Shown in pieces: positions 25,054-33,526 of a stretch of DNA of 48,358 bases. Made by a program: the position numbers and the translations under genes. Below the pieces are notes generated by a model that made no database searches, had not been told where the DNA came from, and saw only the letters and a list, made by a program, of their open reading frames with translations. This DNA comes from Verrucomicrobiales bacterium (GTDB lineage: Bacteria > Verrucomicrobiota > Verrucomicrobiia > Limisphaerales > JAYPXF01), in assembly GCA_002715965.1 (NCBI GenBank), contig PBAL01000035.1, forward strand, positions 1 through 48,358, read 5' to 3'. The number at the start of each line of letters is the position of its first letter. Position 1 is the stretch's first letter.

Positions 25054-27921
25054 TTATTGCAGCGCAGCGGGATCGCCCTTCCAGATCATTCGGATGGAAT
25101 CCAACCGCAGGCGGGCGTTTTCAAGTGCATCACACAATTCCTGCTTCTGCTTCGTGGCCAACTCGATTTCCTCCGGGCGCACGTGATCATTCACCTTCGC
25201 GAGCGTCTGCAGGCGCGTGATTTCGTGTTCGATCAGGTGGTTCATCGATTTTAGCTTCGCCGAACGAATACCGCTTGCCTGGGTCTCTGCGAATCTGTTC
25301 GCAGCCTCCAGCATCTTGGGAAGCACCTCCCGTGAGACCGCCGGACTGTCGATCAATCGATAGGGATTGGCTTTCTCCAATTTGTTGTCCATCGCACCCG
25401 ATGGGAACTCACCGGTCACGTCAGCCGCCTGGTTGTTCACCACGATACGGATGGGTGTGGGTGCGAGGAAGCGATCGACGTGAAGTCGCGTGTCGGCGAT
25501 GGCTTCGAAGATAAAGGTCGTTTCCAGCAGCAATGTCTTCTCATCCGGAGAAGGATGGCAGGCGAAGGAGGAATTCCCTTTCTCACCGATCAGGAGCAGA
25601 TCCATCGCACCGGTGACCATTGGGTGGTCCCAGCTCAGGAAGCCGACGTCTTCGCGTCCCAAGGCATGAGCGCGTTCGAAGGTGGCGATCATTCCTTCGT
25701 CCGGCAGCGAGGGAAACGCGTCAGTGATCACGCCCTGCGGGTTCAGTTGAAAGGTGTGCGGGCCAAGTTCTTCCGCGTGCACTCCAAAGTGTTCGAAGAC
25801 ATCGAGCATAAATTCCTCAAGCGAGTCGTCGCTGTCTTCGCCGGAAATCGCAGCGACCAATGTCTGGGCAACCGCAGGCCGGAATGAGTTCATCTCCAGC
25901 AAACGATCACGTCCCTGCTCCATACGATCGACCAGATCCTTGCGGACCTTGGCGGTTTCATCGACCAGCTGTTTGAGTTCAGCAGCGGATTCATCGGCGG
26001 AATGCGCGGGATATTCCAACGCCACGTCATGAACCTGGCGACCGAAGGTCTGTTGCAGTTCGTTTCCGCCAACGAGGTTTGTTTCGAAGGCGTTCAAACC
26101 CTCGTGATACCAATGGGCGACCACTTCCTGCGGGCTGCCGGTGAGGAAGGGAACGTGGATGTTGATATCCTGAGTCTGACCGATCCGATCCAGTCGGCCA
26201 ATGCGTTGTTCCAGCAGTTCCGGATTCAGCGGAAGATCGAAGAGCACGAGATGATGTGCGAACTGGAAATTTCGACCTTCGCTTCCGATCTCCGAACAGA
26301 TCAACAAATGCGCGCCGTCTTGTTCCGCAAACCAGGCCGCATTTCGATCGCGCTGCACGAGCGAGAGATCTTCGTGGAAGATTGCGGTCTTCACATTGAG
26401 ATGGCTGGCGACCGCTTTCTCCAAGGCGAAGACTTTTTCTTTCGTCCGGCAGATGAGGAGGATCTTTTCCGTCTCCAACTGCTTCAACAAGTCGGCCAGC
26501 CAGATTGCGCGGGGATCCTGATTTAACTCCAGCTCAGGCGTGAGCGAGTCGTCGCCCGCGTCGACAGCAAATTCCGTCGAGACGCGATCCACCCAATCCG
26601 AGTGATCCTTGCGCGCCTTAATGGGTGACAGTTGCACGATGCGCCTGGGAAAATCCTGCATGGCCGCACGGGTATTGCGGAACAACACCCGGCCCGGTCC
26701 GTGCAGATCGAGCAGGTCGCCAATCAAATCCGCGCGGGCCTCTTCATCACCTTTGCCAATGCGCTCAAGTGCAACCTTCAACGAGTCCGCTTCAGTCGGA
26801 TAATGCCTGGTGAGGAACGTTGCATCCTTCTTGGTCGGCTTCTTGCCCGCGTCCAGTTTTTCAACGATCGTGGCAATGTCCTTAAAATCTCTGCTTTCCT
26901 CACGGAACGATTCAAGTTCACTGAACCGATTCGGATCCAGAAGTCGCAAACGGGCGAAATGACTTTCCGGCCCGAGCTGTTCAGGAGTCGCAGTGAGCAA
27001 AAGGAGTCCCTCGGCCTGTGCACTGAGTTGTTCGACCAGCCGATAACCAGTGCTTGGCTCTTCCGGATGCCATTCAAGATGATGTGCCTCATCAACGACC
27101 AGCACATCCCATCCTGCGGCCACCGACTCAGCCGCCCGATCCGGCGACTCGGTCAGGAAGTTGATGCTGCAAAGGATCAACTGGTCGTCGAGAAAAGGAT
27201 TTGCATCCGGATTGGCGGCCTGGATGGAAGCGCAGCGATCTTCGTCGAAGATGTTGAACCAGAGGTTGAACTTCCTCAGTAGTTCCACGAACCACTGGTG
27301 AACCAACGAGTCCGGCACCAGCACCAACACACGTGACGCGCGCCCGCTGAGCAGCAGTCGATGCACGATCAGACAGGCCTCGATTGTTTTGCCAAGACCG
27401 ACTTCATCCGACAGCAAAACGCGAGGTGCCTGACGCGAACTCACTTCGTGCGCGATGTAGAGCTGGTGTGGGATGAGATCAATCCGCCCGCCGACAAAGC
27501 CACGGACATCGGAACTGCGTGAGCGATGCAGATTCTGCAAGGTGCGCTGACGGAGTTGGTAGTCGTGTGTGTCGTCGATCTGCCCATTGAGCAATCGATC
27601 TTCAGGGCGATTAAAACTGATGGTGTCGCTCAGCTGTGCTTCGGGTAATTCACGATCGTCTCCAATGTAAGTAAGCAGGCCGGATTCCTCGCGAACGTCA
27701 ACCACAGTGATGGTTTCCCCGTCATGCGCCTTGATTTCATCACCTTCTCGGAATCGAACGCGTTTCACTGGAGCGTTCTCCAAAGCATACACACGCATTT
27801 CACCTGACGCGGGGAAGAGAATCTGGATCCGGCTGTCGCCCACCTGCACGAGCGTACCGAGGCCGAGTTCCGGCTCGGACTCACTGATCCAACGTTGTCC
27901 CGCAACAAACTGGCTCATCAC
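25054..27921 (-). CDS. rapA: RapA, RNA-polymerase-associated SWI2/SNF2 ATPase
   Basis: A 955-residue full-length RapA, the Snf2-family translocase that helps recycle RNA polymerase. The N-terminus (VAGQRWISESEPELGLGTLV) and tandem Tudor-like region match the enterobacterial protein almost block for block. Helicase motifs follow: DEVGLGKTIEACLIVHR (Walker A), VDEAHH (Walker B), LLLTATPEQLGPESHFARLR, then the second lobe with CSEIGSEGRNFQFAHHLVLF and EQRIGRLDRIGQTQDI. The C-terminal RapA-specific region is complete to the last residues. Its close resemblance to the gammaproteobacterial form is notable for this lineage. It is a single-gene unit; the 225-base gap upstream holds no recognised gene. 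Confidence 0.95.
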   Translation of the reverse strand: MMSQFVAGQRWISESEPELGLGTLVQVGDSRIQILFPASGEMRVYALENAPVKRVRFREGDEIKAHDGETITVVDVREESGLLTYIGDDRELPEAQLSDTISFNRPEDRLLNGQIDDTHDYQLRQRTLQNLHRSRSSDVRGFVGGRIDLIPHQLYIAHEVSSRQAPRVLLSDEVGLGKTIEACLIVHRLLLSGRASRVLVLVPDSLVHQWFVELLRKFNLWFNIFDEDRCASIQAANPDANPFLDDQLILCSINFLTESPDRAAESVAAGWDVLVVDEAHHLEWHPEEPSTGYRLVEQLSAQAEGLLLLTATPEQLGPESHFARLRLLDPNRFSELESFREESRDFKDIATIVEKLDAGKKPTKKDATFLTRHYPTEADSLKVALERIGKGDEEARADLIGDLLDLHGPGRVLFRNTRAAMQDFPRRIVQLSPIKARKDHSDWVDRVSTEFAVDAGDDSLTPELELNQDPRAIWLADLLKQLETEKILLICRTKEKVFALEKAVASHLNVKTAIFHEDLSLVQRDRNAAWFAEQDGAHLLICSEIGSEGRNFQFAHHLVLFDLPLNPELLEQRIGRLDRIGQTQDINIHVPFLTGSPQEVVAHWYHEGLNAFETNLVGGNELQQTFGRQVHDVALEYPAHSADESAAELKQLVDETAKVRKDLVDRMEQGRDRLLEMNSFRPAVAQTLVAAISGEDSDDSLEEFMLDVFEHFGVHAEELGPHTFQLNPQGVITDAFPSLPDEGMIATFERAHALGREDVGFLSWDHPMVTGAMDLLLIGEKGNSSFACHPSPDEKTLLLETTFIFEAIADTRLHVDRFLAPTPIRIVVNNQAADVTGEFPSGAMDNKLEKANPYRLIDSPAVSREVLPKMLEAANRFAETQASGIRSAKLKSMNHLIEHEITRLQTLAKVNDHVRPEEIELATKQKQELCDALENARLRLDSIRMIWKGDPAALQ

Positions 27922-28146
27922 AAAGGGCGGGGAAGCTAGGGGAACGAAGCAGTCCCCGCAATGGGAAAGGCGGGAATAATCGGATCACACCGACGAGTTG
28001 CGTTAGAATGGCCCCATTCCTTCGCAATAGAGCGTCGGTCAAACGGATGTTCCTTGTCGCAAGCTTGTCGGTCCTTTTGCCGACGACTGGCGTCGGTCTT
28101 CTTCCTCTTTGCGAGAAGGCCACAGAATCACGATATTCATTCCCGT

Positions 28147-28311
28147 ATGAAGAAGTCAGCGTCCAGCAACAACAGTGAGAGAGGCGATCTCCTCCCCGGC
28201 GCTCCGACGCGCTGCTGGAAGAGCGAGATCCTCAATCACTCGGGAATGCTGGGGTGTGCCCTCTTGCTGAACGCCGGTTTCGCATTCGTGGTTCTGCTCC
28301 TACTCAAATAG
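28147..28311 (+). CDS. Small single-span membrane protein, hypothetical
   Basis: ATG at 28147 opens a 54-residue frame: a polar N-terminal half (MKKSASSNNSERGDLLPG) followed by one hydrophobic helix near the C-terminus (GCALLLNAGFAFVVLLLLK). I do not recognise a family. The lysine-rich start and the terminal helix look protein-like, but no clear ribosome site precedes the ATG, and the open frame extends upstream to 27961 without a better start. It sits in a roughly 1-kb region with little coding content between rapA and the FAD oxidoreductase. Confidence 0.4.
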   Translation: MKKSASSNNSERGDLLPGAPTRCWKSEILNHSGMLGCALLLNAGFAFVVLLLLK

Positions 28312-28366
28312 ATGCCTATCATGTTGGACCACCTGATCCACTACCTGGAAACCCGAAAGGAAAACC

Positions 28367-28546
28367 ATGCACACGACGATCATAGTGCGCTATGCGGACC
28401 GCAAACCGGCTACCCCGGAGGAGTCCGAAGAAACCAACCGGCTCCGATATCTGGCGACCCTGGCGAAGAATCTTCGCCGGTTGCTGCCAGACGTGAAATC
28501 CCTCGCCGCATCGGCCAGCAACGCGGATCCAAGGCCGCGTTGCTAG
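28367..28546 (+). CDS. Small basic hypothetical protein (59 aa)
   Basis: ATG at 28367, with a good ribosome site AAAGGA 6 bases before it, opens a 59-codon frame: MHTTIIVRYADRKPATPEES, then NRLRYLATLAKNLRRLLPDV and a short tail to TAG 28544-28546. Third codon positions are G/C-rich as in neighbouring genes. A longer overlapping frame (28312-28584) has no ribosome site and poor codon pattern. I do not recognise a family. A short strand followed by a basic helix is predicted by eye. It could be a real small protein or the start of another truncated gene. Confidence 0.45.
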   Translation: MHTTIIVRYADRKPATPEESEETNRLRYLATLAKNLRRLLPDVKSLAASASNADPRPRC

Positions 28547-28844
28547 GCCGCAGTGGTTACTATAAAGGGACGAAGCGATCATAATAGCGGGGACGAAGAG
28601 GCCCGCTACCTTGTCGCCATCAAAATCCGACATGTGACTCATGGTGAGTGCGCGGCGGAACTGTGAAGAAAGAAACATGATTCCATTCACCTGGGAACGC
28701 GGGAGATCTTGCTTCACAGATACAGGGAGCGATGATTACAGGTGACCAAATCCGCAATACGTTCGAAACCACGGCTATGCCCGTCCAAGATCCTCCACAA
28801 CTGTAAGCGTCCTGAGCGACACTCCAGCATGTCACATGAAACCG
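28547..28844. other. Stretch without a recognisable gene
   Basis: Nothing with family resemblance or convincing codon pattern was found on either strand. Short frames here (for example minus 28319-28717) have no ribosome site and composition unlike the flanking genes. The stretch ends in the hairpin listed next. Confidence 0.5.
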
Positions 28845-28874
28845 AAAAGGGCAGGAATTCACCTGTCCTTTTTT
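28845..28874 (+). terminator. Stem-loop with U-tract, abutting the FAD oxidoreductase start
   Basis: AAAAGGGCAGG (28845-28855) pairs with CCTGTCCTTTT (28862-28872) around a 6-base loop, giving an 11-bp stem with one G-U pair, followed by two more Ts. It has the form of an intrinsic terminator. It is only about 40 bases before the likely start of the next gene, so it may be a leader element instead. Confidence 0.55.
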
Positions 28875-28911
28875 GGTTTCAAGGACGGAGTTTTCGAACG
28901 ATCCTCCTTCC

Positions 28912-30516
28912 TTGTCATTCGATGGAATCATTTTGGGTACGGGCCACAATGCCCTGGTGCTGCAGGCCTACCTGTCCCGTTGCGGACTGAAGGTGCTTGC
29001 CATCGATCGTGCGGAAACGCCGGGGGGCGGTTTGTCCACGATCGAGAATCCGAATGCTCCCGGTTTCTTCCACAATCCACACTCCTTCTTTCATCGCGCG
29101 GTCACCGCCATGCCCTGGTATCGCGATCTGGAACTCGAGTCCCAAGGCGCCCGATACACCGAGCCGGAATTGAATGTCGCGATGATCCTGCCCGACGGGC
29201 GCAGCCTTCAATGGTGGACGGATCTGGATCGCACCCGCGAGTCCTTTGCCCAGTTCTCCAGGCGCGACGCGGATGCGCTGGTTCGCTGGACCGAGGAATT
29301 TCAGCCGGTTGTCGATCAGATTCTCATCCCGGAGGCACAGAGCCCACCACTTGAGTCGGACGAACGACGACGCATTCTTGAGCGAAGTGCGCTTGGACGA
29401 AGGTTGTTGGAAGTTTCCGCCTGGTCCCCCTTGGAGTTTGTGACGAGCGAATTCGAAAACGACGCGATTCGCGCGGGACTCTTGTTCTTCAATGGACTGC
29501 GTGAGGTTGATCTGCGACTGCCCGGATTTGGCCATGCTATTCCGTCGCTGCTTGCTTCTCGTCACAAAGCTCAGATGTGCGTAGGCGGTTCGGCCAATCT
29601 CGCGAAGGCATCGATCGCGGACATCGAGCGACACGGCGGATCAATTCGTTGTGGCATTGAATTGAAAACCATTCGCGCCAACGGCACAGGTGTGACCGGC
29701 GTTGAACTCGCCGATGGCGAAACCATTCACGCGAGTTTCGTTGCCTCTGGTTTAAATCCGCAACAGACCTTCCTTCAATTCCTCCCCGAATCTGCAGTCG
29801 CCTCCGAGATCCGCGAGAGCGCCAGCCAATTCGAGTACAACCTGCTGGCGCCGCTCTTTGGCCTTCACCTCGCGCTCAACGAGGCACCGGAATACAGGGC
29901 TGCTCGCGCGAATCCGGATCTGAATGAAGCATTCATGGTCATTCTCGGGCTTGAGCGACTGGGGCAGTTTCACGAAATCGTCGAAGCACACGAAAACGGG
30001 TCCGTTCCACCCACGGTTGCCTGGGGCGCATGTCCGACTCGGTTTGACGCCAGTCAGGCCCCCGATGGCAAACACTCCACGTTTCTCTGGGAAAAACTCC
30101 CTTACCGGCTCAACGGCAATCCGCAGGACTGGCTTGCCTATCGGGATGAGCATGGAAAGAAGCTGCTGGATTTCTGGTCTGAACATGCGCCCAACTTGGA
30201 TTCCGCCAATATCATCGATCAGTTCTGTCTCAGTCCGCTGGACACCGAACAAACCCTGCCGAACATGCGACAGGGTGATCTTCTCGTGGGCTCGTTTGCG
30301 AATGGCCAGATCGGCGCCAACCGCCCATTCCCCGGTGCGGGCCGCTACCGCGCGCCCATTGAAGGCCTGTATCTATGCGGGGGATCCACCCACCCAGGAG
30401 GCAACATCACGGGCCTTTGCGGATACAATGCAGCTTCCGTGATTGCGGCAGATTTCAAACGCCAAATCTGGTGGGATCGTCCGGATCTGTCCGAAGCATA
30501 CGACCGTTTGCAGTGA
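28912..30516 (+). CDS. Phytoene-desaturase/PYROXD2-like FAD-dependent oxidoreductase
   Basis: With the TTG start at 28912 the protein (534 residues) begins MSFDGIILGTGHNALVLQAY, a normal N-terminus for the family: a beta strand, then the GxGxNxL dinucleotide-binding turn, then VLAIDRAETPGGGLST. The C-terminus has the second FAD block GLYLCGGSTHPGGNITGLCG. This is the phytoene-desaturase-related amine-oxidase-like superfamily, closest in pattern to the NAD(P)/FAD oxidoreductases called PYROXD2. An upstream TTG at 28873 would add 13 residues but falls inside the T-tract of a hairpin. No ATG is available in frame. The substrate is unknown; a link to the squalene/phytoene synthase 16 kb away is speculative. 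Confidence 0.85.
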   Translation: MSFDGIILGTGHNALVLQAYLSRCGLKVLAIDRAETPGGGLSTIENPNAPGFFHNPHSFFHRAVTAMPWYRDLELESQGARYTEPELNVAMILPDGRSLQWWTDLDRTRESFAQFSRRDADALVRWTEEFQPVVDQILIPEAQSPPLESDERRRILERSALGRRLLEVSAWSPLEFVTSEFENDAIRAGLLFFNGLREVDLRLPGFGHAIPSLLASRHKAQMCVGGSANLAKASIADIERHGGSIRCGIELKTIRANGTGVTGVELADGETIHASFVASGLNPQQTFLQFLPESAVASEIRESASQFEYNLLAPLFGLHLALNEAPEYRAARANPDLNEAFMVILGLERLGQFHEIVEAHENGSVPPTVAWGACPTRFDASQAPDGKHSTFLWEKLPYRLNGNPQDWLAYRDEHGKKLLDFWSEHAPNLDSANIIDQFCLSPLDTEQTLPNMRQGDLLVGSFANGQIGANRPFPGAGRYRAPIEGLYLCGGSTHPGGNITGLCGYNAASVIAADFKRQIWWDRPDLSEAYDRLQ

Positions 30517-30663
30517 GTGCCGGGCGTTTCGGCTGGAATTGCCCGGAATCGGCAATTTCAAAGGCAATTCGAATTTGTTTGCAGAGGCTTTCACCACTCA
30601 CTAGCGTCCCAGTGGTCTTAAGAATCGCCGAGTTTTAACGTTATACCTACATTATTCGGGCAT

Positions 30664-32844
30664 ATGAGCCATCAGCCACTCTCCGCCGCCGAACTCACCG
30701 AACTTATCGCAAATCTCCACCGCCTTTCACGAAACCTCTGGTGGACCTGGAACCAGAAACCGCAGGAGGTTTTCTCCGAATTGTCTCCGCGCGGCTGGCA
30801 GAATCTCTACCACAACGCGGTCGCCGTTCTACACGAACTCTCGGACTACGAACTGCGCATGCGGCTGCAGGATCCCGATCTGGCGTTCAAGGTGCAGGAC
30901 ATCATCAAGGATTTTGATGCCTACATGAACAGCCAGAATACCTGGGGGCATCGGAACGCGCCGGCATTGCACGAAAAACCGGTGGCTTACTTCTCCGCCG
31001 AGTTTGGTTTTCATGAAACCCTGCCCGTCGCGGCCGGTGGTCTCGGCATCCTCGCAGCCGACCACGCGAAGTCCGCGAGCGATCTCGGTATTGGTTTCTA
31101 CGGCATCAGCCTCTTCTATCGCGAAGGTTACTTCCAGCAATCGATCAATCACGAGAACTGGCAGACGGAGTATTACAGCAAACTCGATCCAAAGATCCTG
31201 CCGATTGAACCCGTGCTGGGAACGGACGGTTCGCCCTTGGTGTGTTCCGTTCGCGTTGCCAGCAGCGTGGTGAAGTTCAAGGCATGGAAGGCAAACGTTG
31301 GCCGCGCGACGGTCTTCTTCATCGACGCTGACATGCCGGAAAACGATCCTTCGCATCGGGATCTCACGCTGCGCGTTTACGGCGGTGACAATTCCACCCG
31401 CATCATGCAGGAAGTTTTGCTTGGCGTCGGTGGCGTGCAATTACTCCGCGCCCTCGGAATCGAACCGGGCGTGTTCCACATGAACGAAGGGCACGCGGCA
31501 TTCCTCACCTTGGAATTGACCCGGGAAAAAATTGCGAAGGGAGCCAGCTTCGAAGATGCCTGGGCCCAGACCACCCAGGAGTGCATCTTCACCACCCATA
31601 CTCCGGTCGAGGCCGGACACGACCGCTTCACGCCAGACCTGCTCGACTACGTGCTCAACCGTTACGCGCCCGACCTCGGCTTGGATCGCGAAGGCATGCT
31701 GGCCCTCGGTCGCGTCAAGACCGACGACGAGAACGAACCATTCTGCATGACCGTGCTCGCGCTCAAGGGATCACGCGCAGCCAACGGCGTCAGCGAATTG
31801 CACGGACAGATCAGCCGCGACATGTGGCAATGCATGTTCCCCGACAAATCGGTGGATGAAGTTCCCATCGGTCACATCACCAACGGCGTCCACGTTGCGA
31901 GTTGGATGAAGGGAACTGCCCGGGCCTTCTGGAGGAAAAAACTGAAGGAAGCCAGCGATGCCGATGCTGGGGACACCACGTTTTTCAAGGTGGACTGGGA
32001 ACAGGAAGTCAATCAGCCCGAGTTCTGGGAAAAGATTGCCGATCCCGCCTTTGTTTCCGACGAGGAGCTTTGGGCCTTCCGTTATCACCTTCGTCGCGAA
32101 CTCATCGAATTCTGCCGGCGCCGGCTCCTCATCCAGGGACAGCGCGTGACGCAGGGCGACTACATCAACTTCGATCACATGCTGAATCCCGATGCGCTGA
32201 CCATCGGATTCGCCCGACGGTTCGCGACCTACAAACGCGCCCCGCTTATGTTCGAGCGCTTTGAGGAAATTGCCCGAGTCGCGAAGGATGCCGATTGTCC
32301 GGTGCAGTTCATCTTCGCCGGTAAAGCCCACCCGCGTGACGACAACGGCAAGCGTTTCATCCAGAACATCATCCACCTCAGCAAGTACAGCGAGCTGAAG
32401 GACAACCTCTTCTTCATCGAGAACTACGACGTGCACATCGCGCGTCAGATGGTTTCCGGTTGCGACGTCTGGTTGAACAATCCGCGTCGTCCGCTCGAAG
32501 CTTCGGGCACCAGTGGAATGAAGGCCGTCGTCCACGGTTGTCTGAACTTCTCCATCCTCGATGGCTGGTGGCGTGAGGGCTACAACGGCGAAAACGGTTT
32601 CGCCATCGGCCCGGACTCCCATCCTGACAGTGTGGAAGAACAGGATCGCGTCGACAGCGAGAACCTCTACAACACGCTGGTGAAGGAAGTCATTCCGACC
32701 TTCTACAATCGCGACGCCACTGGCATTCCGCGCGCGTGGATCTCGCGAATCCGCAACAACTTCACCACCCTCGCCGCTCAGTTCAACACCTGGCGCATGG
32801 TGCAGGAATACACCACCGGGTATTACGCACCCAAGAAGGGCTGA
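30664..32844 (+). CDS. glgP: Alpha-glucan (glycogen) phosphorylase, GT35
   Basis: A 726-residue alpha-glucan phosphorylase of the short bacterial/archaeal type (TIGR02094-like), which releases glucose-1-phosphate from glycogen or maltodextrins using pyridoxal phosphate. It begins with the DUF3417-like helical region (RLSRNLWWTWNQKPQEVF), then YFSAEFGFHETLPVAAGGLG, HMNEGHAAFLTLEL, HTPVEAGHDRF and IGHITNGVHVASWM. The PLP-lysine region is LEASGTSGMKA, the form usual for this subfamily. Length is normal. It is probably monocistronic; the ATG follows a 147-base gap containing ACCTACATTATT just upstream. The CBM48 relic at the window start hints at other glycogen functions nearby. Confidence 0.96.
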   Translation: MSHQPLSAAELTELIANLHRLSRNLWWTWNQKPQEVFSELSPRGWQNLYHNAVAVLHELSDYELRMRLQDPDLAFKVQDIIKDFDAYMNSQNTWGHRNAPALHEKPVAYFSAEFGFHETLPVAAGGLGILAADHAKSASDLGIGFYGISLFYREGYFQQSINHENWQTEYYSKLDPKILPIEPVLGTDGSPLVCSVRVASSVVKFKAWKANVGRATVFFIDADMPENDPSHRDLTLRVYGGDNSTRIMQEVLLGVGGVQLLRALGIEPGVFHMNEGHAAFLTLELTREKIAKGASFEDAWAQTTQECIFTTHTPVEAGHDRFTPDLLDYVLNRYAPDLGLDREGMLALGRVKTDDENEPFCMTVLALKGSRAANGVSELHGQISRDMWQCMFPDKSVDEVPIGHITNGVHVASWMKGTARAFWRKKLKEASDADAGDTTFFKVDWEQEVNQPEFWEKIADPAFVSDEELWAFRYHLRRELIEFCRRRLLIQGQRVTQGDYINFDHMLNPDALTIGFARRFATYKRAPLMFERFEEIARVAKDADCPVQFIFAGKAHPRDDNGKRFIQNIIHLSKYSELKDNLFFIENYDVHIARQMVSGCDVWLNNPRRPLEASGTSGMKAVVHGCLNFSILDGWWREGYNGENGFAIGPDSHPDSVEEQDRVDSENLYNTLVKEVIPTFYNRDATGIPRAWISRIRNNFTTLAAQFNTWRMVQEYTTGYYAPKKG

Positions 32845-32966
32845 AGGTCCACAGAGTCTGGCCGTAAGCCCGGTTTCCATTCGCGCACACAAAGCGAATG
32901 GAAGCAATTCACCGCGTTTTCATGCAGCGTTCATCGAGCGTTCACGACCGTGAGCGTTCTTAATTC

Positions 32967-33517
32967 GTGAGATCCTGCCGGCCGAATTCCCCACGTGGTT
33001 GGCCCATTGGCCAGATCCCGGTCCTCGCCACACTCAGCTTCCTCTCGCTTCCTGTTATCGACCTGGCCACGACCGCCTTTGGAAGCCCTGGCAGTGAACT
33101 GGCGCGCTCGGCGTTTGTGGGCGTGTTCCTCGCAGAGATTGGACTGTTGGCAGCATGGATCAATTTGAGGAACGCTTCTCTTCACACCCGCATCAGGCTC
33201 GGCTTCGTCGCGGCAATCGCAGGATGGATCAGCAGTGCGCTGGGCGCGGCTTTGACCCAATCGCCACTGGCGAACGGAGCTCGGTGGCCGGCTGCCTCGT
33301 GACCTGGGCGACATCTGTCTGCCTGAGCCTCTGGTGGCTGGACCGAGGCGGATACATCCACGATTTGCTGAGCGTTACAATCTCGCTTGGGACACTGGGC
33401 TTGGTGATGACCTTGGCGTTGCACTCGGTTCGTTGCCGGGGATATGTGCTGGAGTTCGCTCCGGTTGGCGGCCAGCGGAGTGCTACAACAAGTCCGGTGG
33501 GGCGAAGTTCCTGCTGA
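32967..33517 (+). pseudogene. Frameshifted multi-span membrane protein
   Basis: From 32967 one frame gives helices such as PVLATLSFLSLPVIDLATTA, SAFVGVFLAEIGLLAAWINL and RLGFVAAIAGWISSALGAAL, ending at TGA 33300-33302. A second frame then continues with CLVTWATSVCLSLWWLDRGG and SVTISLGTLGLVMTLALHSV, ending at 33517. The two overlap at about 33275-33300, and a one-base change there would join them into one protein with 4-5 membrane helices. No family was recognised, and the GTG start is uncertain. It is convergent with the PQQ-like gene, 10 bases away. Either a fresh pseudogene or a sequencing indel. Confidence 0.55.
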
Positions 33518-33526
33518 GCGCCCCGC

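Noticed and set aside
28072..28110. Hairpin CCGACG-ACTGG-CGTCGG as a small-RNA terminator
   Set aside because: The stem is short and has no T-tract; not enough to call an RNA gene.
28319..28717. 132-codon open frame on minus
   Set aside because: No ribosome site, no family resemblance, and it overlaps the better supported small plus-strand ORF.
31771..32907. 378-codon open frame on minus
   Set aside because: Antisense to glycogen phosphorylase; no recognisable domain.
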